Shown: positions 8,770 through 15,949 of the stretch, piece after piece
How positions within the stretch are numbered: the stretch's first letter is position 1
How the letters are laid out: each line of letters begins with the position of its first letter
Origin: Acidobacteriota bacterium
Lineage (GTDB): Bacteria; Acidobacteriota; Vicinamibacteria; Vicinamibacterales; CAVVIG01
Length of the DNA stretch: 16,641 nt
Assembly: GCA_003222555.1 (NCBI GenBank)
Contig: QHWL01000003.1
Location: forward strand, 1 to 16,641
Direction: 5' to 3'
Notes under the pieces: model-generated
The model's database searches: none
What the model was told of the DNA's origin: nothing
The model's input: only the letters and a program-made list of their open reading frames with translations
Position numbers and translations under genes: made by a program

Positions 8770-9363
8770 ATGACTCGCCTTCGTCGTCTCGTTTCTCTTG
8801 CCGCGCTAACCACCGCCGTTTGCGTCGCGGCGGCAGCCTGTCACAAACAGGTTCCGCCGCAGACGCCCGCGCCCCCGGCACCGCTGCCACAGGCAGCCGC
8901 TCCGGTGCCTCCGCCGCCGCCCCCACCACCACCGCCGCCGCCCCGTCCGACTACGACGCCGGCTCCTGCGGCGCTCAGCGAAGAGGAAATCTTCGCGCGA
9001 AAGTCCCTGGATCAGGTGAACGCGGAAAAGCCGCTCGGCGACGTCTTTTTCGATCTGGACCAGGCAACGATCCGCGACGAGGCGCGCGCGCCGCTGCAGA
9101 AGAACGCCGATTGGATGAAGAAGTGGGGGAGCACTCAGGTAATCGTCGAGGGCCACTGCGATTCGCGCGGGAGCTCCGAGTACAACCTGGCGCTGGGCTC
9201 GCGGCGCGCGACCGCGGTGAAAGACTATCTGGTGAATCTCGGCGTCCCTGCGAACCGGGTCACGATCGTCAGCAAAGGCAAGGAACAGCCGTTCTGTAGC
9301 GAACAGAACGAATCCTGCTGGCAGCAGAACCGGCGGGGCCACTTCATCGTGTCGGCGAAGTAG
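8770..9363 (+). CDS. pal: Peptidoglycan-associated lipoprotein Pal (OmpA-like)
   Basis: Outer-membrane lipoprotein that would hold the envelope to peptidoglycan. A signal peptide with two or three Arg and a hydrophobic core ends at a lipobox (AAAAC) with the lipidated Cys at 24. A Pro/Ala-rich linker follows, including twelve Pro in a row (47-58). The OmpA-like domain (about 85-197) has VFFDLDQATIRDEA and the peptidoglycan-contact region EGHCDSRGSSEYNLALGSRRA. The ATG at 8770 was chosen over the GTG at 8761 because GAGGAG (8756-8761) lies 8 nt upstream. Length 197 aa is usual for Pal. tolB is not adjacent, so this is a solitary copy in this window. A G-rich repeat starts just after the stop codon. 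Confidence 0.92.
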   Translation: MTRLRRLVSLAALTTAVCVAAAACHKQVPPQTPAPPAPLPQAAAPVPPPPPPPPPPPPRPTTTPAPAALSEEEIFARKSLDQVNAEKPLGDVFFDLDQATIRDEARAPLQKNADWMKKWGSTQVIVEGHCDSRGSSEYNLALGSRRATAVKDYLVNLGVPANRVTIVSKGKEQPFCSEQNESCWQQNRRGHFIVSAK

Positions 9364-9365
9364 GT

Positions 9366-9509
9366 CGGGTGGGTCTGGTAGGGCAGGTGGGGCGGGTGGG
9401 GCAGGTAGGCAGGTGGGGCAGGTTGGGCAGGTGGGCAGGTGGGGCAGGTAAGTCAGGTGAGTCGGGTCGGGTGCTTGGGCTTGCTCTTACCCACCCGCCC
9501 CACCCGCCC
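9366..9509. repeat. G-rich tandem array (TGGGGCAGG-type) with a C-rich inverted arm
   Basis: About 105 bp of imperfect 8- to 10-bp units (GGTGGGGCAGG, GGTGGGCAGG) at 9366-9471, then an inverted arm of C-rich units (9489-9509). It fills the gap between the convergent pal and glutaredoxin-like genes. The arm lies inside the glutaredoxin gene and encodes its last residues (GGAGG). A run at 9381-9401 has four G-tracts separated by 5, 1 and 1 nt, a classic G-quadruplex pattern on the pal-sense strand. Confidence 0.85.
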
Positions 9510-9783
9510 TAGCGACCAGGATCCGAGCCAGTTCCTCCTCCGTGACCCGATACTTCGCGGCCTTCTTTCCATTCACCATCAAGACAGGATACTTCGCGGC
9601 CTTCTTTCCATTCACCATCAAGACAGGAATCTCGGGCCCGTAACGCTCGTCGAGCTCGGCGTCGAGCGAGATGTCAATTTCCTCGACCGTCAGCGGCACC
9701 GATCGGGCGGCGCGCAGCACGACGGCCTTCATCTCGTCGCAGAGGTGGCAACCGGGGCGCGAATAAATTGTGAGGACAATCAC
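9487..9783 (-). CDS. Glutaredoxin-like thiol protein with a tandem 13-residue duplication
   Basis: Small thioredoxin-fold protein. It starts beta-strand first ([15 protein letters not shown]), with a CHLC redox motif, then [33 protein letters not shown]; the IPVL Pro would be the cis-Pro facing the active site. The block [13 protein letters not shown] occurs twice in a row because of a perfect 39-bp tandem duplication, so the length is greater than expected for this family. The GTG at 9783 overlaps the pyrF stop as GTGA and is preferred; an in-frame ATG at 9804 would add MPRLANA. It is the last gene of the pyrK-pyrD-pyrF block, so it is probably co-transcribed. Its C-terminus runs into the G-rich array. 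It may be a redox partner or a loosely attached passenger. Confidence 0.82.
   Translation of the reverse strand: MIVLTIYSRPGCHLCDEMKAVVLRAARSVPLTVEEIDISLDAELDERYGPEIPVLMVNGKKAAKYPVLMVNGKKAAKYRVTEEELARILVARAGGAGG
9549..9626. repeat. Perfect 2 x 39-bp in-frame tandem duplication inside the glutaredoxin-like gene
   Basis: Copies at 9549-9587 and 9588-9626 are identical base for base. 39 bp is 13 codons, so the frame is kept. With no differences, the event is recent, under strong homogenisation, or an assembly error. Confidence 0.97.
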
Positions 9784-10535
9784 GGCATTTGCGAGGCGCG
9801 GCACTCGGCGACGAGCCGCTCCGCGGCGGCGCGCGGATCGGGGGCGGCGATGATCGGACGCCCCACGACGAGATAGCTCGCGCCGGCCGCAAGCGCCTCC
9901 GGCGCGGTCATCGTGCGTTGTTGATCATCGCTCCCTGCACGGACCCCCGCTCGCTGAACACGCTCGGCTCCTATCGCGCCACCGCCGCGGATGCCCGGCG
10001 TCACGATCTTGAACTCCCTTCCGCAGCGCATTCGGATGAGGGCGGTTTCCTGGGGCGACGCCACCACACCGTCGAGCCCGGCCGCCTGCGCCAGCGCGGC
10101 CAGACGTTCGACCTGGCTGGCCATCGCCTCGTGGAGCCCGATCTCGGCCAGCATCTGCTGATTGAGACTCGTCAGCATCGTGACGGCGACGACGATCGGG
10201 ACGGGCCTCGACATCCTGGCTGCTTCTTCGCTGGCGGCATCTCGCGCCGCGCGCATCATCGCCAGGCCGCCGGACGCGTGCACGTTCAGCATCCACGCGC
10301 CCAGCCGCGTCGCGGCGGCAACCGCGCCGGCGACGGTGTTCGGAATGTCATGAAACTTCAGATCGAGAAAGACGCGATCGCCGCGCCCGGCGAGCGCCTC
10401 GACGATGGACGGTCCGTGGCTCGTGAACAACCGGCTGCCGATCTTGAATCCCCCGGCGAGGCCGCGGAGAGTCTCGGTGAGCGCGTGCGCCTCGGTGACG
10501 CTGTCGACGTCCAGCGCGACTACGAGCTGATCCAT
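9780..10535 (-). CDS. pyrF: Orotidine 5'-phosphate decarboxylase
   Basis: Last step of UMP synthesis: decarboxylates OMP. A TIM-barrel enzyme of the bacterial type. The catalytic signature [10 protein letters not shown] (58-67) gives D58-x-K60-x-x-D63. The early substrate-binding stretch is VALDVDS (6-12), and the phosphate region has TPGIR (179-183) and VVGRPI (223-228). Between GIR and DQQR lie 20 residues, against about 7 in E. coli PyrF, so there is an extra segment of about 13 residues (Gly/Ala/Arg-rich) near the phosphate-gripping loop. Otherwise 251 aa is normal. The ATG at 10535 overlaps the end of pyrD by 16 bp, showing a compact operon. Confidence 0.96.
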   Translation of the reverse strand: MDQLVVALDVDSVTEAHALTETLRGLAGGFKIGSRLFTSHGPSIVEALAGRGDRVFLDLKFHDIPNTVAGAVAAATRLGAWMLNVHASGGLAMMRAARDAASEEAARMSRPVPIVVAVTMLTSLNQQMLAEIGLHEAMASQVERLAALAQAAGLDGVVASPQETALIRMRCGREFKIVTPGIRGGGAIGAERVQRAGVRAGSDDQQRTMTAPEALAAGASYLVVGRPIIAAPDPRAAAERLVAECRASQMP

Positions 10536-11458
10536 TCATTATCTCTGGCGCGCGTGTCGACCGTGCCGACGATATCGGCGATTCGTGCGATCTGGTGCCG
10601 CTGCATGTAATCGCGGATCCCGCCGAAGAGCTTGGGCCAGATGAAGGGATCGACGAAATTCGCCGTGCCGACCTGCACCGCCGCGGCCCCGGCAATCATG
10701 AATTCGAGGGCATCGCGGGCGTTGGCGATGCCGCCCATCCCGACGATCGGAATCTTCACCGCCTGCCGGCACTCATAAACCATTCGCACGGCAATCGGCC
10801 GGATCGCGGGCCCGCTCAGTCCGCCGACGACGTTGGAGATCTTCGGCCGCCGCGTCTCGACGTCGATGACCATCGCGAGGAACGTGTTCACCAGCGAAAC
10901 CGCGTCGGCGCCCGCCTCTTCAGCCGCGCGGGCGAACGACGCGACGTCGGTGACATTCGGCGTCAGCTTGGGGAGGATTGGCAGCCCCGTCACCTTGCGG
11001 ACGGCGCTGACGACGTCGAACGTGCCCCTAAGGCTGCATCCGAACGTGATGCCGCCTTCCTTGATGTTCGGGCACGAGATGTTCAGTTCGAGCGCCGCGA
11101 CTCCTTCGGCGTCCGAAAGAATGCGCGCCAGCTCCACGTACTCGTCGACCGTGGTCCCGCAGATGTTGACGATTACAATGGCTTTGCGCGCCCGGAGTTC
11201 CGGCAGCTTCTCGTGTATGAAGCGGCGAACGCCGATCCCCTGCAGGCCGATCGCATTCAGCATGCCCGCGGGCGTCTCGACGATACGTGGCGCGGGATGC
11301 CCTTCGCGCTCGGCGAGAAACAGACCCTTGACCGCGATGCCGCCAAGCGACTCCAGGTCGACCACGTCCGCATACTCCACCCCGTAGCCGAAGCAGCCGC
11401 TCGCCGCGATGATCGGATTTTTGAGCGCCAGCGACCCGATGCGGACAGAGAGATCCAT
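10520..11458 (-). CDS. pyrD: Dihydroorotate dehydrogenase, class 1B catalytic subunit
   Basis: FMN enzyme that oxidises dihydroorotate to orotate and works with PyrK. Class 1 is shown by the Cys base: [11 protein letters not shown] has C129, where membrane class 2 enzymes use Ser. The N-terminus [26 protein letters not shown] (98-103), [10 protein letters not shown] and GMGGI plus the late [10 protein letters not shown] phosphate-binding region all fit. The length of 312 aa is typical of PyrDB. The ATG at 11458 was chosen from the conserved N-terminus; the open frame upstream is repeat DNA and pyrK antisense-like coding. No clear ribosome site precedes it. A repeat hairpin separates it from pyrK, its expected partner. 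Confidence 0.96.
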   Translation of the reverse strand: MDLSVRIGSLALKNPIIAASGCFGYGVEYADVVDLESLGGIAVKGLFLAEREGHPAPRIVETPAGMLNAIGLQGIGVRRFIHEKLPELRARKAIVIVNICGTTVDEYVELARILSDAEGVAALELNISCPNIKEGGITFGCSLRGTFDVVSAVRKVTGLPILPKLTPNVTDVASFARAAEEAGADAVSLVNTFLAMVIDVETRRPKISNVVGGLSGPAIRPIAVRMVYECRQAVKIPIVGMGGIANARDALEFMIAGAAAVQVGTANFVDPFIWPKLFGGIRDYMQRHQIARIADIVGTVDTRARDNEWISS

Positions 11459-11473
11459 AATCAGCGCTGCGTC

Positions 11474-11546
11474 ACCACAAAGGACACCAAGGACACAAAG
11501 GTCAAAACCGGTAATTGTCCTTCGTGTCCATGGTCTCCTTTGTGGT
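11474..11546. repeat. ACCAAGGACAC-family hairpin between pyrK and pyrD
   Basis: Left arm 11474-11501 of ACAAAGGACACCAAGG words; right arm 11519-11546 is its near reverse complement. The outer 11 bp (11474-11484 and 11536-11546) pair perfectly. It is related to the element at 2050-2142 and sits inside the pyr operon, before the pyrD start. It could stabilise or attenuate the transcript; this is inference. Confidence 0.8.
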
Positions 11547-11558
11547 AGATAGGCGTAA

Positions 11559-12371
11559 CTAATCCCATACGATCTGATTCCCCGGCAGCACCGGCCCGGC
11601 GATGCACGAGCGGACGTGGTGGAGGCCGCCGTGTCCGTTCCGCATCCGTACGACGCAACTGTAGCAGCCACCCAGGCCGCATCCCATGATTCGCTCGACC
11701 GACACCTGACACGGCCGGTCAAATCTGGCGGCGGTCGTGGCCGCCGCCGCCAGCATGCCCTCCGGACCGCATGCGTAAATCATCACGGGCGCGGCGGCCG
11801 ACTGCGCTGCCAGCCGCCGTTCGAGCGGCGTGACGACGCGGCCGCGCTCGCCCAAGCTGCCGTCCTCGGTCGTCAACACCAACTCGACGCCGAGGCCGCG
11901 GAAGAAATCCAGGTGGAAGAGCTCTTGGGCACGTCGCGCGCCGTAGAACAAGGTCGATCTCACGCCGCGGGCGCGCAGGGCCTCGGCGAGGGTCGCGAAC
12001 GGCGCGAGCCCGACGCCGCCGGCGACCATCCACGCTTCCGTCGGTGAATCGACGACGGTAAATGGACGCCCGAGCGGTCCGAGACAAGCGATGCGTTCTC
12101 CCGGTTGTGCCTTGTAGATCAGATCGGTCGAGACGCCGATGCGTTTGTTGAGCAGCGAGATGCCCGTGGGCGCTCCCCGTTCATCGCGCAGCACCTCGAA
12201 GACTGAAAACGGGCGTCGGAGCAGCGGGTCGTGGCCGGCGCCCGCCTTCACCATCACGAACTGGCCTGGCGCGGCGGCCGCGGCAATGGCCGGCGCGGCC
12301 AACGCGAGCACGTTGTAGTCGGTCGACAGCGGGTGATTCGCGATCACCTCCGCGGCCGCGTCGATCGGCAT
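11559..12371 (-). CDS. pyrK: Dihydroorotate dehydrogenase electron-transfer subunit
   Basis: FAD and 2Fe-2S subunit that passes electrons from PyrD to NAD. The FAD-binding barrel has RRPFSV (about 52-57), the nucleotide-binding domain has GGVGLAPFATLAEAL and YACGPEGML, and the C-terminus carries the cluster ligands C-x4-C-x2-C (CGLGGCYSC) plus a fourth Cys (VRSC). This layout is diagnostic for PyrK. The ATG at 12371 gives 270 aa; an open frame reaching 12524 is translated palindrome repeat and is rejected. A TATACT box lies 7 nt before the ATG, so the mRNA may be nearly leaderless. It is the first gene of the minus pyr block. Confidence 0.94.
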   Translation of the reverse strand: MPIDAAAEVIANHPLSTDYNVLALAAPAIAAAAAPGQFVMVKAGAGHDPLLRRPFSVFEVLRDERGAPTGISLLNKRIGVSTDLIYKAQPGERIACLGPLGRPFTVVDSPTEAWMVAGGVGLAPFATLAEALRARGVRSTLFYGARRAQELFHLDFFRGLGVELVLTTEDGSLGERGRVVTPLERRLAAQSAAAPVMIYACGPEGMLAAAATTAARFDRPCQVSVERIMGCGLGGCYSCVVRMRNGHGGLHHVRSCIAGPVLPGNQIVWD

Positions 12372-12378
12372 CGCCGGC

Positions 12379-12384
12379 AGTATA
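12379..12384 (-). promoter_or_regulatory. Candidate -10 box for pyrK, implying a near-leaderless mRNA
   Basis: TATACT on the minus strand ends 7 nt before the pyrK ATG (12371), so transcription would start at or next to the ATG. No good -35 is seen at 16-18 bp because the repeat occupies that place. Weak call. Confidence 0.3.
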
Positions 12385-12395
12385 CTGCACGGAAA

Positions 12396-12550
12396 TTGGT
12401 CCTTGGTCCTTGGGCGTTGGTTCTTGGTCCGTCCTTGGTTCTTGGTCGTCTTTGGTCCCTGGTCACGACCTCGAGCTAAGGACGACCAAGGGCGAAGCGA
12501 CGACCAAGGACGAAGGACGGACAAAGGACCAAGGCCGAAGGACCAAGGGC
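12396..12550. repeat. Large GGACCAAG/CTTGGTCC palindrome between divergent genes
   Basis: The left half (12396-12463) is a run of TTGGTCC and TTGGTTC words, the right half (12478-12550) a run of GACCAAGG and GGACGAAGG words, around a short unique centre (ACGACCTCGAGCT). The halves are approximate inverted repeats able to form a long imperfect hairpin or cruciform. It fills the whole gap between pyrK and the AlkP-like gene, so it must lie in or next to their promoters. Confidence 0.85.
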
Positions 12551-12556
12551 TAAACG

Positions 12557-14299
12557 GTGCGTTATCTCCGAATGCTGAGCAACTCCCTCGTGGCCGGTGT
12601 GCTCGCCGCCTGCTACGTGCTCGCGCTCGTGCTGCAGCTCAACCCGACGCTGCCGCTCCATCCGGCGCGGCTCGTTCCGCTCGCCGCGACCATCGGTTTG
12701 TTCTATGCCGTGCATCTCACGGTCATTTTTTATGTCCTTCTGGTAGTTCGGCAGCTCCTGGCGCGCGAACTGTTCTCGCCGGCATGGATCAGCGTCGGGG
12801 TGCTGGCCTGGCTCGGCGCCGCCGCGGCCGCCGCCGGTGCGGCGCTCATGTGGGGGAACCTCCACACGTTCACGATCGTGCTCGAACCGACGACGGTGAA
12901 CGAGATCGCCAAGGGGATGCTGTCGTTGGTCGCCTCGGCGTCGCTTTTCGCGGTCGTCGCGCTGCTGCGCGCGCATTTCTGGCCCCGGCAGCGCGCCACC
13001 TGTGCGCTGCTTCTCGTGATCGTCGCCGCCGGTTCGGTGCTCGCGCCGTTGGTGCTTCGCGGACGCGGCGCGGTGCCGGTCCTCGAGGCCCATCCAATCG
13101 ATGTCACGCTCGACATCGGCACGACCGAGCGGCCCGCGCGTGTGACGGTCGTGGCGATCGACGCCGGCTCGCTCGACTTCATCACGAGCGCGACGGCCGA
13201 GGGACGGTTGCCTAATTTCGGCCGCATTCTCGATGCGGGCGCGGTGATGCACCTCGCGACTCTGCATCCGACGTCGGCCGACGCCGTCTGGGCGGCAGTG
13301 GCGACCGGAAAGCTCCCGCAAAAAAACGGTGTGCGATCGGCGGGCATCTACCGCCTGGCGAAGGCCGGCGATCCGATTCAGCTGCTGCCGGACTACTGCT
13401 TTGCGCACGGTCTGGTGCGCTTCGGCTTTCTCGTCGAAGAGCCGCACACCTCCGCCACGCTCCGGACCCGTACACTGTGGAGCATTCTGGGCACGCTCGG
13501 CATCTCGGTGGGCGTCGTCGGGTGGCCCCTGACGCACCCGGCGCCCGTGGTGCGCGGGTATCTCGTGAGCGACACGTACACGCGCCTCGCCTCGACCACC
13601 TCGGGCCTTGAAGATTCCTCATCGGTTTATCCGCCCGACTTGCGGACTGAAGCGGCGGCCGCCGCCGAGGCGGCAGCGAGTGACGATCGACCGGCCGTTC
13701 CGGTCCGGCTCGGCGCGGTAGACGACGTACCTGCACGCACCGACCGCACCTACCATCGGATTGCGGAAGCGCTCGCGCTCGCACGCCCGGCCCGGGTGAC
13801 GGTGGTTCGCTATCAGAGCCTCGATCCGATCGGTCACTACTTTCTTCGATACGCGATGCCGTCGGCGTTCGGCGACGTGACCGACGACGAGCGGCGGCGG
13901 TTCGGGTCCGTGCTCGAGCAACACTACAGCGCGATAGACGAGGCGATCGGCCGCGCGATTCCAGCGCTCGGGCCCGACGATTTGTTGCTCGTGGTGTCGG
14001 CCTACGGCATGGAGCCGCTCGGGCTCTGGAAGCGGCTGATCGAAAAGCTCATCGGCGACTCCGAGGTGAGCGGCACCCACGAGGCGGCGCCCGACGGATT
14101 TCTCATGGCTTACGGTGCGACGGTCGCGCGAGGCCGTCCGCTGTCGCGGGCGTCGGTGGTCGACGTCGTGCCGACGGTGCTGTACTTCCTCGGGCTGCCG
14201 ATCGGCCGCGACATGGACGGCTACGCGCGAACCGATGTCTTCCAGCCGGCCTTCACCGAGGAGCGGCCAATCACGTTCATCCCAACGTACGATAGATGA
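12557..14299 (+). CDS. Membrane-anchored alkaline phosphatase superfamily protein, possibly degenerate
   Basis: 580 aa. Five hydrophobic segments (about 9-28, 39-64, 78-99, 119-138, 147-167) precede a domain of the type I phosphodiesterase/nucleotide pyrophosphatase fold (about 190-575). Recognisable: TVVAIDAGSLDF with D202, VWAAVATGKLPQKNGV, RYQSLDPIGHYF (D423 and H427) and SGTHEAAPDGF (H508), then ASVVDVVPTVLYFLGLPIGRDMDG. The usual S-D-H-G motif that supplies two metal ligands reads SAYGM here (A482, Y483), and the Thr/Ser nucleophile position looks shifted (T239-S240). Catalysis is therefore uncertain. The GTG at 12557 follows the palindrome directly; an ATG at 12572 is an alternative. 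Its position between two pyr blocks shows no clear functional tie. Confidence 0.8.
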   Translation: MRYLRMLSNSLVAGVLAACYVLALVLQLNPTLPLHPARLVPLAATIGLFYAVHLTVIFYVLLVVRQLLARELFSPAWISVGVLAWLGAAAAAAGAALMWGNLHTFTIVLEPTTVNEIAKGMLSLVASASLFAVVALLRAHFWPRQRATCALLLVIVAAGSVLAPLVLRGRGAVPVLEAHPIDVTLDIGTTERPARVTVVAIDAGSLDFITSATAEGRLPNFGRILDAGAVMHLATLHPTSADAVWAAVATGKLPQKNGVRSAGIYRLAKAGDPIQLLPDYCFAHGLVRFGFLVEEPHTSATLRTRTLWSILGTLGISVGVVGWPLTHPAPVVRGYLVSDTYTRLASTTSGLEDSSSVYPPDLRTEAAAAAEAAASDDRPAVPVRLGAVDDVPARTDRTYHRIAEALALARPARVTVVRYQSLDPIGHYFLRYAMPSAFGDVTDDERRRFGSVLEQHYSAIDEAIGRAIPALGPDDLLLVVSAYGMEPLGLWKRLIEKLIGDSEVSGTHEAAPDGFLMAYGATVARGRPLSRASVVDVVPTVLYFLGLPIGRDMDGYARTDVFQPAFTEERPITFIPTYDR

Positions 14300-14314
14300 T
14301 GCAATTTGAGGAAA

Positions 14315-14323
14315 TGCTATAAT
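14315..14323 (+). promoter_or_regulatory. Extended -10 promoter for the pyrR operon
   Basis: TGCTATAAT: a perfect TATAAT (14318-14323) with the TGn extension (14315-14317) and no clear -35. The predicted transcript start near 14330 falls just before the PyrR hairpin, which is where it should be. Confidence 0.65.
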
Positions 14324-14334
14324 CTCCGTTAGTT

Positions 14335-14371
14335 CCTCTCTTTAACGCGTCCCGGCGAGGTCGCGAAGAGG
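14335..14371 (+). promoter_or_regulatory. PyrR-binding RNA hairpin (pyr operon leader)
   Basis: Outer stem CCTCT (14335-14339) with AGAGG (14367-14371), an internal loop containing CTTTAA, inner stem CGCG (14346-14349) with CGCG (14362-14365), and the loop TCCCGGCGAGGT. This matches the known PyrR site layout (TTTAA bulge, TCC-n-GAGG loop). PyrR binds it when UMP is plentiful. The 3' arm AGAGG is also a Shine-Dalgarno sequence for the ATG at 14377, as in actinobacterial translational control. Confidence 0.8.
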
Positions 14372-14376
14372 TGTGC

Positions 14377-14499
14377 ATGTTGACGCACGCGCGCATTCCA
14401 ACTCCAAGCCCAAATCCTCAAATCCTTAAATCCTCACGTCCTCGGATTCTTAAGTCCTCACGTCCTCAAATTTTTGTCCGGATTCCGCGATGCCGGTAG
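14377..14499 (+). CDS. Putative 40-residue leader ORF between the PyrR site and pyrR
   Basis: The ATG at 14377 lies 5 nt after GAGG (14368-14371) in the PyrR hairpin. The frame runs 40 codons to TAG (14497-14499) and overlaps the pyrR ATG (14490) by 10 bp in another frame. The product is basic and repetitive (ILKSSRP twice) and resembles no family I know; it is probably read for its translation, not its product. pyrR itself has only a weak GGA before its start, so coupling from this frame is plausible. Confidence 0.5.
   Translation: MLTHARIPTPSPNPQILKSSRPRILKSSRPQIFVRIPRCR
14409..14475 (+). repeat. TCCTCAAA/TCCTTAAA direct repeats in the pyrR leader
   Basis: Short words (AAATCCTCA, AATCCTTA, CACGTCCTC) in direct order. 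The clearest unit is 24 bp, at 14422-14445 and 14446-14469, with four differences. It keeps the frame of the leader ORF (8 codons). It ends in a T-run (14471-14475) without a clear GC-rich stem in front. Confidence 0.75.
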
Positions 14500-15029
14500 T
14501 CATGGACGCGGACCGCATGGGGCGGACGCTCATGCGGATCGCGCACGAAATCCTCGAGCGCAACGCGGCCCCCGGGGGGGTTGACGAGCTGGCCCTCGTC
14601 GGCATCCGGACGCGCGGCGTGCCGCTCGCGCGCCGAATTGCGCAGATCATTCGCGAGATCAACCAGCACGAGGTGCCGACCGGCATGCTCGACATCACGC
14701 TCTACCGAGACGATCTCATGCGGCACGCCGTGGGACCGCAGCCGCTCGTCCGGCGGACGGAGATCCCGTTTTCCATCGACGACAAACGGATCCTGCTCGT
14801 CGACGACGTGCTGTACACCGGTCGCACCATTCGCGCGGCGCTCGACGCGCTCATCGACTTCGGCCGGCCCAAAGCCATCCAGCTCATCGTCCTCGTCGAT
14901 CGCGGCCACCGCGAGCTGCCCATCAAAGCGGACTACGTCGGGAAGAACCTGCCGACCTCGTCGTCGCAGAGCGTTCAGGTGCATTTGATGGAAATCGACG
15001 GACGCGACGAGGTGGAGATCGAGCCGTGA
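14490..15029 (+). CDS. pyrR: PyrR: pyr operon RNA-binding regulator / uracil phosphoribosyltransferase
   Basis: Type I phosphoribosyltransferase fold of 179 aa. [24 protein letters not shown] and DITLYRDDL are PyrR family stretches, and the PRPP-binding loop is [14 protein letters not shown] (about 110-123). PyrR binds UMP or UTP and then the pyr mRNA hairpin; many also have uracil phosphoribosyltransferase activity. It has its own candidate RNA site upstream (14335-14371), indicating feedback control. The start is the ATG at 14490, with an alternative at 14502; neither has a strong ribosome site, and both are coupled to the leader ORF. Its stop overlaps the pyrB GTG start (GTGA). Confidence 0.96.
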   Translation: MPVVMDADRMGRTLMRIAHEILERNAAPGGVDELALVGIRTRGVPLARRIAQIIREINQHEVPTGMLDITLYRDDLMRHAVGPQPLVRRTEIPFSIDDKRILLVDDVLYTGRTIRAALDALIDFGRPKAIQLIVLVDRGHRELPIKADYVGKNLPTSSSQSVQVHLMEIDGRDEVEIEP

Positions 15030-15949
15030 AGAAAGATCTGCTCGGCATCGGGGATCTCTCGGCCGAGGAGATCCATCTCATTCTCGACACGGCGGAAGCG
15101 ATGCGGGAAATCGGCCAGCGGCCGATCAAGAAAGTGCCGACGCTGCGCGGGAAGACCGTTGTCAACCTGTTCTACGAGCCGAGCACGCGCACCCGCACCT
15201 CGTTCGAGATCGCGGAAAAGCGGCTGAGCGCGGACACGCTCAACATCGCGGTCGCGACGTCGAGCGTGATGAAAGGCGAGACCCTCGTGGACACCGCGAT
15301 GAACATCGATGCCATGGCGCCCGATATGATCGTGCTGCGCCACCCCTCGTCGGGAGCCTGCCACCTGCTCTCGCGCATCTGCCAATCGCCCATCATCAAC
15401 GCCGGCGACGGACTGCACGAGCACCCCACCCAGGCGCTCCTCGATGCGTTCACCATCCGGGAGCACAAACAGCGCATCGAGGGCCTCAAAGTCGTCATCG
15501 TCGGCGATCTGATGCACAGCCGCGTCCTTCGCTCGAACATGCTGCTGCTGACGAAGCTCGGCGCCGAGCTGTGGGTGAGCGGGCCGCCGACGCTCGTTCC
15601 GGTCGGCATCGAGAGGCTGGGCGTGCGCGTCTCGACCTCAGTCGACGCGGCGGTCGAAGGCGCCGACGTCATCATGATGCTGAGGATACAACACGAGCGG
15701 ATGCAGACCGCGTTTGTTCCCTCGCTGCGCGAGTACTACAACCTGTTCGGGATGACGGCCGCGCGCGTCGCGCACGCGAAACCGGACGTCATCATCATGC
15801 ATCCAGGGCCGATGAACCGCGGCGTCGAAATCGCGTCGGACGTCGCCGACGGCCCGTACTCGGTGATTCTCGAGCAAGTGGCCAATGGCGTGGCCGTGCG
15901 GATGGCTGTGCTGTATCTCCTGGCCGGCGGAGCAGAGGAGGCGGATTAG
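15026..15949 (+). CDS. pyrB: Aspartate carbamoyltransferase catalytic subunit
   Basis: Joins carbamoyl phosphate and aspartate, the first committed step of pyrimidine synthesis. The carbamoyl-phosphate site is [12 protein letters not shown] (49-60), with further substrate motifs [23 protein letters not shown] and the late [11 protein letters not shown]. The length of 307 aa is that of a full catalytic chain. The GTG start overlaps the pyrR stop by 4 bp. The pyrB stop is followed directly by the pyrC ATG, with no gap. Adjacent pyrB and class I pyrC suggest the non-pyrI type, where the two enzymes may associate; that is inferred. No pyrI is seen. Confidence 0.97.
   Translation: MKKDLLGIGDLSAEEIHLILDTAEAMREIGQRPIKKVPTLRGKTVVNLFYEPSTRTRTSFEIAEKRLSADTLNIAVATSSVMKGETLVDTAMNIDAMAPDMIVLRHPSSGACHLLSRICQSPIINAGDGLHEHPTQALLDAFTIREHKQRIEGLKVVIVGDLMHSRVLRSNMLLLTKLGAELWVSGPPTLVPVGIERLGVRVSTSVDAAVEGADVIMMLRIQHERMQTAFVPSLREYYNLFGMTAARVAHAKPDVIIMHPGPMNRGVEIASDVADGPYSVILEQVANGVAVRMAVLYLLAGGAEEAD

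Noticed and set aside
9366..9471. Possible CRISPR or origin iterons in the G-rich array
   Set aside because: Units are contiguous and imperfect with no spacers, and no dnaA, rep gene or AT-rich region is near.
12372..12524. N-terminal extension of PyrK to an upstream start
   Set aside because: The extra residues (RPWSSLRPWSSL and so on) are translated palindrome repeat; family similarity starts at the ATG at 12371.
14468..14475. Programmed frameshift site (AAATTTTT) joining the leader ORF to PyrR
   Set aside because: The run is not in slippery register for the leader frame, and the PyrR frame has its own ATG and a normal length.
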